From Streptococcus mitis (GTDB lineage Bacteria; Bacillota; Bacilli; Lactobacillales; Streptococcaceae): a DNA stretch of 64,000 nt. The stretch spans positions 164,240 to 228,239 of the forward strand of contig NZ_JALDTZ010000002.1 of the NCBI RefSeq assembly GCF_023109105.1. Direction: 5' to 3'. The notes beneath the pieces were generated by a model. The model made no database searches and had not been told where the DNA came from. It saw nothing but the letters and a program-made list of their open reading frames with translations. The number at the start of each line of letters is the position of its first letter. The stretch's first letter is position 1. Position numbers and translations under genes: made by a program. This document shows positions 56,691-64,000 of the stretch, one piece after another.

Positions 56691-58913
56691 TTATTCTGAG
56701 TCTTTTGGTGTTTCTGTAGTTTCTTTCTTAGGTTTGTGGTCCTTGTGATGGTGACGAGGACGATCGCCATGACGATGACCCTTTTCACCTTTATCTTCTG
56801 AATGTTCAGGTTTCGGTGGACGTGGCAAGAGTGCTTTCATCGAAGCATCTACACGACCTTTTTCGTCAATCTTGATAATCTTGACATCCACTTCATCACC
56901 GATGGCTACCAAGTCTTCGACACGGTTAGTGCGAGTCCAAGCCATTTCAGAGATATGAACGAGGGCATCAGTCTTGTCAAAGAGGTTGACAAAGGCACCG
57001 AATTTTTCGATACGAACAACTTTGGCATGGTAAACTTCGTCCACTTTCGCTTCACGAACCAAACCAGCAATAATTTCTTTAGCACGGTTAATAGCATCTT
57101 GGTCGCTTGAGTAGATAGACACGTTTCCTTCTTCGTCGATATCAATCTTAACGCCTGTTTCAGCGATGATCTTGTCGATGGTTTCTCCACCCTTACCGAT
57201 GACAATCTTGATCTTATCCACATCGATTTTGATGGTATCAATTTTCGGAGCAGTTGGAGCCAATTCTGGACGAACTTCTGGAATGGTTGCTTCGATGACA
57301 TCGAGAATCTCAAAACGCGCTTTCTTGGCTTGGGCAAGAGCCTCAGTCAAGATTTCTGCAGTAATCCCTTGGATCTTGATATCCATTTGAAGGGCTGTAA
57401 TCCCATCACGAGTACCTGCAACCTTGAAGTCCATATCTCCAAAGTGGTCTTCCAAACCTTGGATATCTGTCAATACTGTATAGTTGTTACCATCTGAGAT
57501 GAGCCCCATAGCAATACCAGCTACTGGTGCCTTGATTGGCACACCACCAGCCATAAGGGCAAGAGTGCCGGCACAGATAGACGCTTGAGATGAAGAACCG
57601 TTTGATTCCAAGACTTCTGCTACTAGACGAATCGCATATGGGAATTCTTCCAAGCTTGGCAATACTTGAGCAAGAGCACGCTCACCAAGAGCACCGTGAC
57701 CAATTTCACGACGACCAGGCGCACCGTAACGACCAGTTTCACCAACAGAGTATTGTGGGAAGTTGTAGTGGTGCATAAAGCGTTTCTTGTACTCTGGATC
57801 CAAACCATCGATGATTTGCGTTTCACCCATTGGTGCCAAAGTCAAGATAGAAAGAGCCTGAGTTTGTCCACGAGTGAAGAGACCTGAACCGTGTACACGG
57901 GGAACGAAGTCAACAACCGCATCCAAAGGACGGATTTCATCGACCTTACGACCATCAGGACGAACCTTGTCTTCTGTGATCAAACGGCGCACTTCTGCGT
58001 GTTCCATTTGTTCCAAGATTTCAGCCACATCACGCATGATGCGGTCAAATTCTTCGTGGTCTGCATATTTTTCTTCGTAAACTGCTGTTACTTGATCTTT
58101 GACTGCTTGAGTTGCAGCCTCACGCGCCAATTTTTCTTCAACTTGAACAGCTTTTTGAAGATCGCTGTTGTAGGCTGCAATGATTTCAGCTTGCAATTCA
58201 GCATCCACATGAAGCAATTCTACTTCTGCTTTTTCTTTACCGACTGCCGCAACGATTTCTTCTTGGAAGGCAATCAATTCTTTAACGGCTTCATGTCCTT
58301 TAAGAAGAGCTTCCAACATGATTTCTTCTGACAATTCTTTGGCACCAGACTCTACCATGTTGATAGCGTGCTTGGTACCAGCTACTGTCAATTCAAGAAG
58401 AGAGCGCTCTGCTTGTTCTTGCGTTGGGTTGATGATGATTTCCCCGTCAACATAGCCTACTTGTACCCCAGCGATTGGTCCGTCAAATGGAATATCTGAG
58501 ATAGAAAGAGCCAATGATGAACCAAACATAGCTGCCATTGGTGCAGATGCATTTTCGTCGTAAGAAAGGACTGTGTTGATGACTTGTACTTCGTTACGGA
58601 AACCTTCCGCAAACATTGGACGGATCGGACGGTCAATCAAACGCGCTGTCAAGGTCGCATCTGTTGAAGGACGTCCTTCACGTTTCATAAAGCCACCAGG
58701 AAATTTCCCAGCCGCATACATTTTTTCTTCGTAGTTGACTTGAAGTGGGAAGAAATCCCCAGTTGCCATCTTCTTAGACATAACGGCAGCAGTCAAGACA
58801 GTTGACTCACCATAACGCACGACAACAGAGCCATTTGCTTGCTTAGCAACCTGACCAGTCTCTACGATCAACTCACGACCCGCAAAAGTCGTTTGAAACA
58901 CTTGTTTTGTCAT
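56691..58913 (-). CDS. pnp: Polynucleotide phosphorylase
   Basis: 740 residues from the ATG at 58913 with AAGGGG 6 nt upstream. A longer in-frame extension (to 59027) runs through the adjacent repeat and would be a spurious start. Two RNase PH-like domains, with the phosphate-binding [13 protein letters not shown], then KH ([16 protein letters not shown]) and S1 ([17 protein letters not shown]) RNA-binding domains, and a disordered His/Lys-rich tail. It degrades RNA 3' to 5' by phosphorolysis. It precedes cysE in an unusual pnp-cysE-cysS-mrnC row that is conserved in streptococci as I recall. Confidence 0.96.
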   Translation of the reverse strand: MTKQVFQTTFAGRELIVETGQVAKQANGSVVVRYGESTVLTAAVMSKKMATGDFFPLQVNYEEKMYAAGKFPGGFMKREGRPSTDATLTARLIDRPIRPMFAEGFRNEVQVINTVLSYDENASAPMAAMFGSSLALSISDIPFDGPIAGVQVGYVDGEIIINPTQEQAERSLLELTVAGTKHAINMVESGAKELSEEIMLEALLKGHEAVKELIAFQEEIVAAVGKEKAEVELLHVDAELQAEIIAAYNSDLQKAVQVEEKLAREAATQAVKDQVTAVYEEKYADHEEFDRIMRDVAEILEQMEHAEVRRLITEDKVRPDGRKVDEIRPLDAVVDFVPRVHGSGLFTRGQTQALSILTLAPMGETQIIDGLDPEYKKRFMHHYNFPQYSVGETGRYGAPGRREIGHGALGERALAQVLPSLEEFPYAIRLVAEVLESNGSSSQASICAGTLALMAGGVPIKAPVAGIAMGLISDGNNYTVLTDIQGLEDHFGDMDFKVAGTRDGITALQMDIKIQGITAEILTEALAQAKKARFEILDVIEATIPEVRPELAPTAPKIDTIKIDVDKIKIVIGKGGETIDKIIAETGVKIDIDEEGNVSIYSSDQDAINRAKEIIAGLVREAKVDEVYHAKVVRIEKFGAFVNLFDKTDALVHISEMAWTRTNRVEDLVAIGDEVDVKIIKIDEKGRVDASMKALLPRPPKPEHSEDKGEKGHRHGDRPRHHHKDHKPKKETTETPKDSE

Positions 58914-58960
58914 TGTAATCCCCTTTGGATTGATAATATTATACGCCTTGCCTACAAAGA

Positions 58961-59090
58961 TCAAGATACTAAGGACGTCAAAAGCAAAGTAAAAATAGGA
59001 AACTGGTGAAGTCTTCGATGAAGACAAGACAGTTTATCTTTTTTACACAGCTTTTCGGCCGGGTTCAATTACTCAAGATATTTTGGACTT
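58961..59090 (+). repeat. Structured intergenic repeat, copy 3 (SPRITE-like), upstream of pnp
   Basis: Contains AAGATACTAAGG, CAAAGTAAAAATAGGA, an outer stem AAACTG / CAGTTT, an inner GTCTTC / GAAGAC hairpin, ATCTTTTTTACACAG, GGGTTCAATT and CAAGATATTTT. Landmark order is as in copies 1 and 2 (12641-12877), but the stem sequences differ while still pairing. It sits in the 340-bp gene-free stretch between metF and pnp, which otherwise holds the pnp leader and the metF terminator. Confidence 0.5.
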
Positions 59091-59208
59091 TTTGAGTTTC
59101 GTTTTCACAACCTTTACAACCTAAATACCCTCATCTTTGTATCAAGTACGTACAGAGTCTATTTTATCATATTTTTCTTAAAAAGTACGGTCTTTTCTAT
59201 AAAAAAGG

Positions 59209-59238
59209 AACCATTCTGCTATGAAAAGAAGAATGGTT
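59209..59238 (-). terminator. Intrinsic terminator of metF
   Basis: Minus strand AACCATTCT / AGAATGGTT stem, 12-nt loop, followed by CCTTTTTTATAG; 14 nt past the stop. The gene-free gap 58914-59252 thus contains this hairpin, the repeat and the pnp upstream region; nothing else is recognised. Confidence 0.85.
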
Positions 59239-59252
59239 TGCTTTTAATTATT

Positions 59253-60113
59253 TTAAGGTTGGTGATTGAACAAGGCATGGGTTGCTTGGTGGATGTACTG
59301 AGCAGTGTCTGCATTGTTCATGGTGTAGAGATGCACGCCTGCTACGTCTTGCGTTACCAAGTCAACGATTTGGTCCACGGCATAGGCAAGTCCTGCTGCT
59401 CTGAGTGACTCAGGGTCATTCTCATACTTGTCCAAGATAGCCTTAAATTTACGTGGGAGATGGATATTCTCACAAGTCTTCAAGAGACGAAGGGCTTGGT
59501 TACGGTTAAGGATTGGCATGATACCCGCATGAATAGGAACATCAATCCCAGCCAAGGTACATTTGTCTTGGAAATCGTAGAAACGCTCATTGTCAAAGAA
59601 AAGCTGAGTGACAAGGCTTGAACAGCCTGCATCTACTTTTTTCTTGAGATTTTGAATATCTGAGATTTGGTTTGGCGAATCCGGATGTCCCTCTGGATAA
59701 CAAGCACCAATAATTTCAAAGTGCGGTGCCTGTTCATTGATAAACTCAATCAAGTCTGTGGCGTATCGAAAATCCTTTTGTGGTTCAACATCTGGAATAA
59801 TATCTCCACGCAAAGCCAAGATTTTCTGAACCCCAACCTTATCCAAATCTGCAATGGTCTCAGCCACCTTATCCTTAGTTAGATAAATAGCTGGCAAGTG
59901 AGCAATGGTCGGAATCTCCAAGTCATTTTGGATATAGTCTGCCAAACGAACCGTCGTCTCTTTGATATTAAATTTATTATTGCTGGCAGTTACACTGATG
60001 AAGTGTGGTGCCAAGCCCTGCATGTCTTTCAGGGCTGCAATAATTTTGTCATTGCCTACTTCTGGGTTTGGAGGGAAAACTTCAAATGAGAGTGACGGTG
60101 TTTGACGTGACAT
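59253..60113 (-). CDS. metF: 5,10-methylenetetrahydrofolate reductase
   Basis: 286 residues of a FAD-dependent (beta/alpha)8 barrel: SFEVFPPNPEV at the N-terminus, RGDIIPD, CYPEGHPDSPNQ and the AGCSSLVTQLFFDNERFYDF segment. It makes 5-methyl-THF for the methyl transfer carried out by MetE, and uses FAD and NAD(P)H. It lies 62 bp downstream of metE, so the two form a methionine operon. Confidence 0.95.
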   Translation of the reverse strand: MSRQTPSLSFEVFPPNPEVGNDKIIAALKDMQGLAPHFISVTASNNKFNIKETTVRLADYIQNDLEIPTIAHLPAIYLTKDKVAETIADLDKVGVQKILALRGDIIPDVEPQKDFRYATDLIEFINEQAPHFEIIGACYPEGHPDSPNQISDIQNLKKKVDAGCSSLVTQLFFDNERFYDFQDKCTLAGIDVPIHAGIMPILNRNQALRLLKTCENIHLPRKFKAILDKYENDPESLRAAGLAYAVDQIVDLVTQDVAGVHLYTMNNADTAQYIHQATHALFNHQP

Positions 60114-60175
60114 ATGTATGAACCTTTTCTAGTTGATTTCTTACTGATCAACCATGTAGAGAGAACTGTCTTTTC

Positions 60176-62425
60176 TTACAATTTCTCACGCGCAGCTTTC
60201 GCAGCGTCTACAAGGCGGATCAAGCTTTCTTTCGTTTCTGGGATACCACGTGTTTTCAAACCACAGTCAGGGTTGATCCATACTTTCTTGCTTGGTACTT
60301 TAGCAAGGATAGCTTCGATTGTGTGGTCGATTTCGCCTTCGTTAGGCACACGAGGAGAGTGGATATCGTAAACTCCAGGACCCACTTCTGTCTGGAAGTT
60401 TTGAGCTTTGAGTTCGTCCAAGATTTCAAGATTTGAACGGCTAGCTTCAAATGAGATAACGTCCGCATCCATGTTGTCGATAGCTGGGATGATATCTGTA
60501 AATTCTGAGTAACACATGTGAGTGTGGATTTGTGTATCTGGTGCTACTGTTGAGTGTACCAAACGGAAGGCTGGAATAGCCCAGTCAAGGTAGTCTTCGT
60601 ACCAGTCGCTACGACGAAGTGGCAATTTTTCACGAAGAGCAGCCTCGTCGATTTGGATGATTTTCACACCAGCAGCTTCAAGGTCAAGTACTTCATCCTT
60701 GATGGCAAGGGCGATTTGAAGAGTAGAATCCTTGATAGAGATGTCTTCACGTGGGAATGACCAGTTAAGAATAGTTACTGGTCCAGTCAACATACCTTTA
60801 ACAGGTTTGTTTGTACGGCTTTGTGCATAGCTAGACCATTTAACAGTGATAGGGTTGAGACGAGTAACATCACCCCAGATGATTGGTGGTTTAACCCCAC
60901 GCATACCGTATGATTGCACCCAACCATTTTTAGAGAAGAGGTAACCTGACAAGTTTTGTCCGAAGTACTCAACCATGTCATTACGCTCAAATTCACCGTG
61001 AACAAGGACATCAAAGTCGATATCTTCTTGCCACTTGATCCATTCATCGATCGTTTCAGCAAGGAAAGCGTCGTACTCTTCTTGAGACAATTCACCCTTA
61101 CGGAAGGCTAAACGTTTAGCACGAACTTCCTTCGTTTGAGGGAATGAACCGATGGTTGTTGTTGGAAGGGCTGGAAGTTTGAAAGCTTCTTCTTGGATTG
61201 CTTCACGTTCTGCGAAGGCTGGCAAACGAGTGTAGTCTGCGTCAGTCAATCCAGCGATACGCGCACGAAGTTCCGCATTTTCACCAACACGTTCAGTCGC
61301 AAAGAGTTCTTTGTTAGCTGCAAGAGCTTCTGCACCTTGACCGTTGCGGATAGCATCCAAGTCACGGATCTCATCCAATTTTTCAACTGCAAACGCAAAG
61401 TGGTTCAAGATAGCTGGTTCAAAGTCTTCATTTGCTGTTGTAAATGGCACATGAAGAAGTGAGCATGAGCTAGTCAAAACGATGTTTTCAGCTGGAATTT
61501 GCTCAAGAACAGCCAAGCTCTTTTCGTAGTTGTTGCGCCAGATGTTTTTACCATTGACAATACCTGCATAGAGAGTCTTATCAGCTGGGAAACCACCTTT
61601 AACGAGTTCAAGAGTTTTCTTACCTTCAACGAAGTCAAGACCAATCGCATCTACTGGCAATTTCACAAGGTCAGCGTAAACGTCACGAACGTCACCGAAG
61701 TAAGTTTGAAGCAAGACTTCAAGACCTTTCTTGTCAGACAAAAGCTTGTTGTAGAGGTTCAAGAAGAGCGCTTTTTCTTCAGCAGTTAAGTCTTTAACAA
61801 GAGCAGCTTCATCGAGTTGGATACGAGTCGCACCAAGTTCAGCCAATTTTGCAAAAACTTCTTGGTAAGCAGCGACTAAGCTGTCTACGAAGTCTTCTGC
61901 TTTCACGCCTTCTTCAAAGTCTGACAATTGAAGGAAAGTGAATGGACCTACAAGGACTGGACGAGTGTTCAATCCAAGTTCTTTAGCTTCTTGGAACTCA
62001 TCAAAGATCTTGTGACCTGCAAGTTTAACTTGAGTGTCTTTTTCAAATTTAGGAACGATGTAGTGGTAGTTGGTGTTGAACCATTTCTTCATTGGAAGGG
62101 CGCGAACGTCCCCTTTTTCTCCTTGGTAACCACGACCTAAAGCGAAGTAGCGCTCAAGGTCAGACAAGTCCAAGTTTTGAACTGAAGCAGGTACCACGTT
62201 GAAAAGGAAAGCAGCATCTAGGAAGTTGTCATAGTGAGAAAAGTCATTTGATGGGATTTCAGTGATGCCTTTTTCTTTGACAATGTTCCAGTGTTTAGCA
62301 CGCAAGTCTTTTGCTGCTGCAAGGAGTTCTTCTTCTGAGATTTCTTTTCTAAAGTATTTTTCAGTTGTAAATTTTAATTCGCGGAATTCGCCCAAACGAG
62401 GGAAACCGATGATTGTAGTTGACAT
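60176..62425 (-). CDS. metE: Cobalamin-independent methionine synthase
   Basis: 749 residues, the usual length. Two (beta/alpha)8 barrels; the C-terminal one carries the zinc ligands HTHMC (His, Cys) and NPDCGLKTR (Cys), and the N-terminal one binds folate ([12 protein letters not shown]). It transfers the methyl group from 5-methyl-THF-polyglutamate to homocysteine in the cytoplasm. Preceded by GGAGGAC and, 80 bp upstream, by a perfect MET box (62508-62524), so activation under methionine limitation is expected. Upstream of metF. Confidence 0.97.
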   Translation of the reverse strand: MSTTIIGFPRLGEFRELKFTTEKYFRKEISEEELLAAAKDLRAKHWNIVKEKGITEIPSNDFSHYDNFLDAAFLFNVVPASVQNLDLSDLERYFALGRGYQGEKGDVRALPMKKWFNTNYHYIVPKFEKDTQVKLAGHKIFDEFQEAKELGLNTRPVLVGPFTFLQLSDFEEGVKAEDFVDSLVAAYQEVFAKLAELGATRIQLDEAALVKDLTAEEKALFLNLYNKLLSDKKGLEVLLQTYFGDVRDVYADLVKLPVDAIGLDFVEGKKTLELVKGGFPADKTLYAGIVNGKNIWRNNYEKSLAVLEQIPAENIVLTSSCSLLHVPFTTANEDFEPAILNHFAFAVEKLDEIRDLDAIRNGQGAEALAANKELFATERVGENAELRARIAGLTDADYTRLPAFAEREAIQEEAFKLPALPTTTIGSFPQTKEVRAKRLAFRKGELSQEEYDAFLAETIDEWIKWQEDIDFDVLVHGEFERNDMVEYFGQNLSGYLFSKNGWVQSYGMRGVKPPIIWGDVTRLNPITVKWSSYAQSRTNKPVKGMLTGPVTILNWSFPREDISIKDSTLQIALAIKDEVLDLEAAGVKIIQIDEAALREKLPLRRSDWYEDYLDWAIPAFRLVHSTVAPDTQIHTHMCYSEFTDIIPAIDNMDADVISFEASRSNLEILDELKAQNFQTEVGPGVYDIHSPRVPNEGEIDHTIEAILAKVPSKKVWINPDCGLKTRGIPETKESLIRLVDAAKAAREKL

Positions 62426-62507
62426 GATGTGTCCTCCAAAATTTGTTGTTGAAACTATCTTAACAGAAAAGAAATCATCTGTATAATTGTAAAAAATTAG
62501 GCTTTGG

Positions 62508-62524
62508 TATAGTTTGAAACTATA
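62508..62524. promoter_or_regulatory. MET box upstream of metE
   Basis: TATAGTTTGAAACTATA is a perfect 8-bp palindrome around one base and a full match to the streptococcal MET-box consensus TATAGTTTnAAACTATA. It lies upstream of the metE promoter region, suitable for an activator of the MtaR/MetR LysR family. Confidence 0.85.
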
Positions 62525-62568
62525 TCTCTATTTTAGACAAAAGAAAAAGAACTGAGACAATGAACTGC

Positions 62569-62607
62569 ACCCCAAAAGTTAGACAGAAAAAATCTAACTT
62601 TTGGGGT
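62569..62607. repeat. Hairpin at the IS left end
   Basis: ACCCCAAAAGTTAGA / TCTAACTTTTGGGGT, 15 perfect base pairs with a 9-nt loop, followed by GTTTTT. Such a hairpin can block transcription entering the element (terminator-like) and shield the transposase from outside promoters. Confidence 0.85.
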
Positions 62608-62616
62608 GTTTTTATT

Positions 62617-63135
62617 ATGAAATTGACTTATAAAGATAAAGTTCAGATCTATGAACTTAGAAAACAAGGGCGAAGCTTCAAGGAGCTTTCAAATCAATTT
62701 GGGATAAACATTTCTAATCTTAAGTACATGATTAAATTGATTGATCGTTATGGAATAGAAATCGTCAAAAAGGGAAAAAATTGTTACTATTCACCTGAAC
62801 TAAAACAAGAGATCATTGATAAAGTTCTACTTGAAGGTCGTTCACAAATAAGGGCGTCTCTAGATTATGCTCTTCCAAGTGTTGGAATGTTGCCTAATTG
62901 GATAGCACAATACAGAAAAAACGGGTATACTATTGTTGAGAAAACAAGAGGGAGACCAGCTAAAATGGGACGTAAACCAAAGAAGAAATCCGAAGAGATG
63001 ACAGAGCTAGAGCGACTTCAGGAAGAATTAGAATATTTGAGAGCGGAGAATGCCATTCTAAAAAAGTTGAGAGAACTCCGATTGAAGGACGAAAAGGAGC
63101 AAGAAGAAAAACAGAAATTGTTCAAGGATTGGTAA
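62617..63135 (+). CDS. IS150-group transposase OrfA
   Basis: 172 residues from the ATG at 62617. N-terminal helix-turn-helix ([17 protein letters not shown], then [20 protein letters not shown]), a second HTH-like region, and a C-terminal leucine zipper/coiled coil ([20 protein letters not shown]). It binds the IS ends. At 63060-63066 the sequence A AAA AAG in the OrfA phase is a canonical -1 slippery heptamer, allowing production of the OrfAB fusion transposase. OrfA ends in TAA at 63135, 7 nt into orfB. Confidence 0.9.
   Translation: MKLTYKDKVQIYELRKQGRSFKELSNQFGINISNLKYMIKLIDRYGIEIVKKGKNCYYSPELKQEIIDKVLLEGRSQIRASLDYALPSVGMLPNWIAQYRKNGYTIVEKTRGRPAKMGRKPKKKSEEMTELERLQEELEYLRAENAILKKLRELRLKDEKEQEEKQKLFKDW
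63060..63066 (+). promoter_or_regulatory. Predicted programmed -1 frameshift site (A AAA AAG)
   Basis: Zero-frame codons CTA AAA AAG make the heptamer A AAA AAG. Reading on in the -1 frame is open through GTTGAGAGAACTCCG... into the orfB coding region without a stop, as required for an OrfAB fusion. Confidence 0.8.
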
Positions 63136-63986
63136 CAGAGTTTGCCTTAGAGATTCTTCTAAAGATTATTAAGCTAGCTCGTTCAACCTATTATTACCAC
63201 TTAAAGCAGCTGAATGAAGTAGATAAAGATCAAGCTATCAAAGTGGAAATACAAGCCATTTATAATGAGCATAAGGGAAATTACGGTTATCGTCGAATGA
63301 CTCTTGAATTGAGAAATCGTGGTTATATAGTAAACCATAAGAAGGTCCAACGTCTAATGAGAGTCCTTGCTTTAACAGCTCGAATTCGTCGGAAACGCAA
63401 GTATTCTTCATATCAAGGAGAGATTGGTAAGAAAGCAGACAACCTTATTCAACGCAAATTTGAAGCAGCTAAACCAATGGAAAAGTGCTATACAGATGTG
63501 ACAGAGTTTGCCATTCCAGCGAGCAGTCAAAAGCTTTACTTATCGCCAGTTTTAGATGGTTTCAACAGCGAAATTATTGCTTATAATCTTTCTACGACAC
63601 CGAACTTAGCACAGGTAAAATTAATGTTGGAACAAGCCTTCACAGAGGATCATTATGAAAATACAATTCTCCATAGTGATCAGGGCTGGCAATACCAACA
63701 CGATTCTTATCATCAGTTCCTAGAGAGTAAGGGAATTCAAGCATCCATGTCACGCAAGGGTAACAGCCCAGACAACGGTATGATGGAATCTTTCTTTGGC
63801 ATTTTGAAATCAGAGATGTTTTATGGTTACGAGAAGACGTTTCAGTCACTTAACCAATTGGAACAAGTTATTGTAAACTATATTGATTATTACAACAACA
63901 AACGAATTAAGGTAAAACTAAAAGGCTCTATAATATTTGTAGTGGGTAAATCCCCTATAGATATTATGGAGCCTATTTTTGTGTAG
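63066..63986 (+). pseudogene. IS150-group transposase OrfB, C-terminus replaced
   Basis: Frame -1 to orfA, entered by frameshift near 63066 (a TTG at 63129 could also start it). DDE catalytic core is complete: YTDVTEF (first Asp), HSDQGWQY (second Asp), and SPDNGMMESFFG (Glu). Up to KRIKVKLKG (about 63923) it follows the family; the next residues (SIIFVVGKSPIDIMEPIFV) come from the 50-bp palindrome and flank, replacing the usual LSPVQYR tail. The stop is at 63986. The end is lost, so full activity is doubtful. Confidence 0.8.
63924..63973. repeat. 50-bp near-perfect palindrome, ISL3-type inverted-repeat pair
   Basis: Left arm GGCTCTATAATATTTGTAGT; the right arm, read on the minus strand, is GGCTCCATAATATCTATAGG, and they agree at about 19 of 23 positions. 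Both arms resemble the GGCTCT...TGTAGTGGGT terminal repeats I recall for ISL3-family elements (IS1167-type), placed head to head with almost nothing between. No target-site duplication is visible (flanks AACTAAAA and TATTTTTG). Confidence 0.75.
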
Positions 63987-64000
63987 AAAAAAAGTCCCAT

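Larger units (their letters stand above)
62561..63923 (+). mobile_element. IS3-family (IS150-group) insertion sequence, left end intact, right end lost
   Basis: The left end starts TGAACTGCACCCCAAAAGTTAGACA and is followed by orfA/orfB read as one frame through a -1 shift. The terminal repeat forms a 15-bp hairpin (62569-62607). The coding part matches the IS150 group (HTH orfA, DDE orfB). Coherent IS sequence ends at about 63923; a 50-bp palindrome follows and no matching right inverted repeat is seen within the window. Confidence 0.85.

Noticed and set aside
58914..59027. N-terminal extension of pnp
   Set aside because: It reads through the intergenic repeat, has no ribosome site, and the family N-terminus begins at 58913.
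1..64000. tRNA/rRNA genes, CRISPR arrays, prophage or defence islands
   Set aside because: No tRNA cloverleaf, rRNA, regularly spaced repeat array or phage/defence gene cluster was recognised; the region is mostly core chromosome.

Overview
The window is a 64-kb chromosomal segment of a Mitis-group Streptococcus (S. mitis / S. pneumoniae / S. pseudopneumoniae neighbourhood). The grounds are three BOX repeats, a choline-binding LytC-type lysozyme, a cdaA-cdaR-glmM block, MtaR-type MET boxes, and gene products that closely match the pneumococcal proteins I remember. Base composition and gene style look uniform and low-GC, and almost all of it is core genome. Exact species cannot be fixed from the sequence alone.

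Layout. 1-3.0 kb: 3' part of yaaA, a 54-codon membrane peptide, a membrane protein of unknown function and a divergent peptide deformylase paralogue. 3.1-8.2 kb: a YghU-type glutathione transferase, the P-type Ca2+ ATPase gene caxP (mgtA) behind a yybP-ykoY (Mn2+) riboswitch, and the divergent Mn2+ exporter mntE. 8.2-12.6 kb: a small membrane protein, an ABC-F ATPase, cca and dapB. 12.9-17.2 kb: degV, a DUF1149 gene, and glmM-cdaR-cdaA (c-di-AMP and UDP-GlcNAc synthesis). 17.3-24.7 kb: ferredoxin/flavodoxin NADP reductase, whiA-yvcK-rapZ, ridA, engB-clpX, a 56-codon membrane peptide, folA (dihydrofolate reductase) and dpr. 25-30 kb: lytC, tpiA, dnaD, metA, apt. 30-44.5 kb: rplA/rplK, the lipoprotein carboxypeptidase ldcB, HIT hydrolase, M42 peptidase, brnQ, rhodanese, uracil-DNA glycosylase-like, pepV, nitroreductase, phosphoesterase, uvrC, a matrixin-like protease, estA, and RNase J2. 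44.7-50.5 kb: a DUF2695 gene, recJ, and a divergent four-gene amino-acid ABC importer. 50.5-53.1 kb: a ferric-reductase-like gene broken by one nonsense codon, then msmK with a cre site. 53.2-62.4 kb: a PucR-like regulator, mrnC, cysS, cysE, pnp, metF, metE. 62.56-64 kb: the left end of an IS3-family (IS150-group) element whose orfB loses its normal C-terminus at a 50-bp palindrome resembling ISL3-type ends.

Functional themes. Metal export (caxP, mntE, dpr) sits with a Mn2+ sensor. Methionine supply (metA, metE, metF, cysE) carries two good MET-box operators. RNA decay (pnp, RNase J2, Mini-RNase III) and cell-wall functions (glmM, cdaA, lytC, ldcB) are also prominent. Relative to the reference pneumococcal gene order as I remember it, the apt side and the rplA side, and the msmK side and the cysS side, come from different chromosomal regions, so the window probably spans rearrangement junctions. 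I see no tRNA, rRNA, CRISPR array, prophage or defence island. The most interesting non-genic signals are the Mn2+ riboswitch, a structured intergenic repeat present three times with compensating hairpin changes, the BOX elements, and the damaged IS end.
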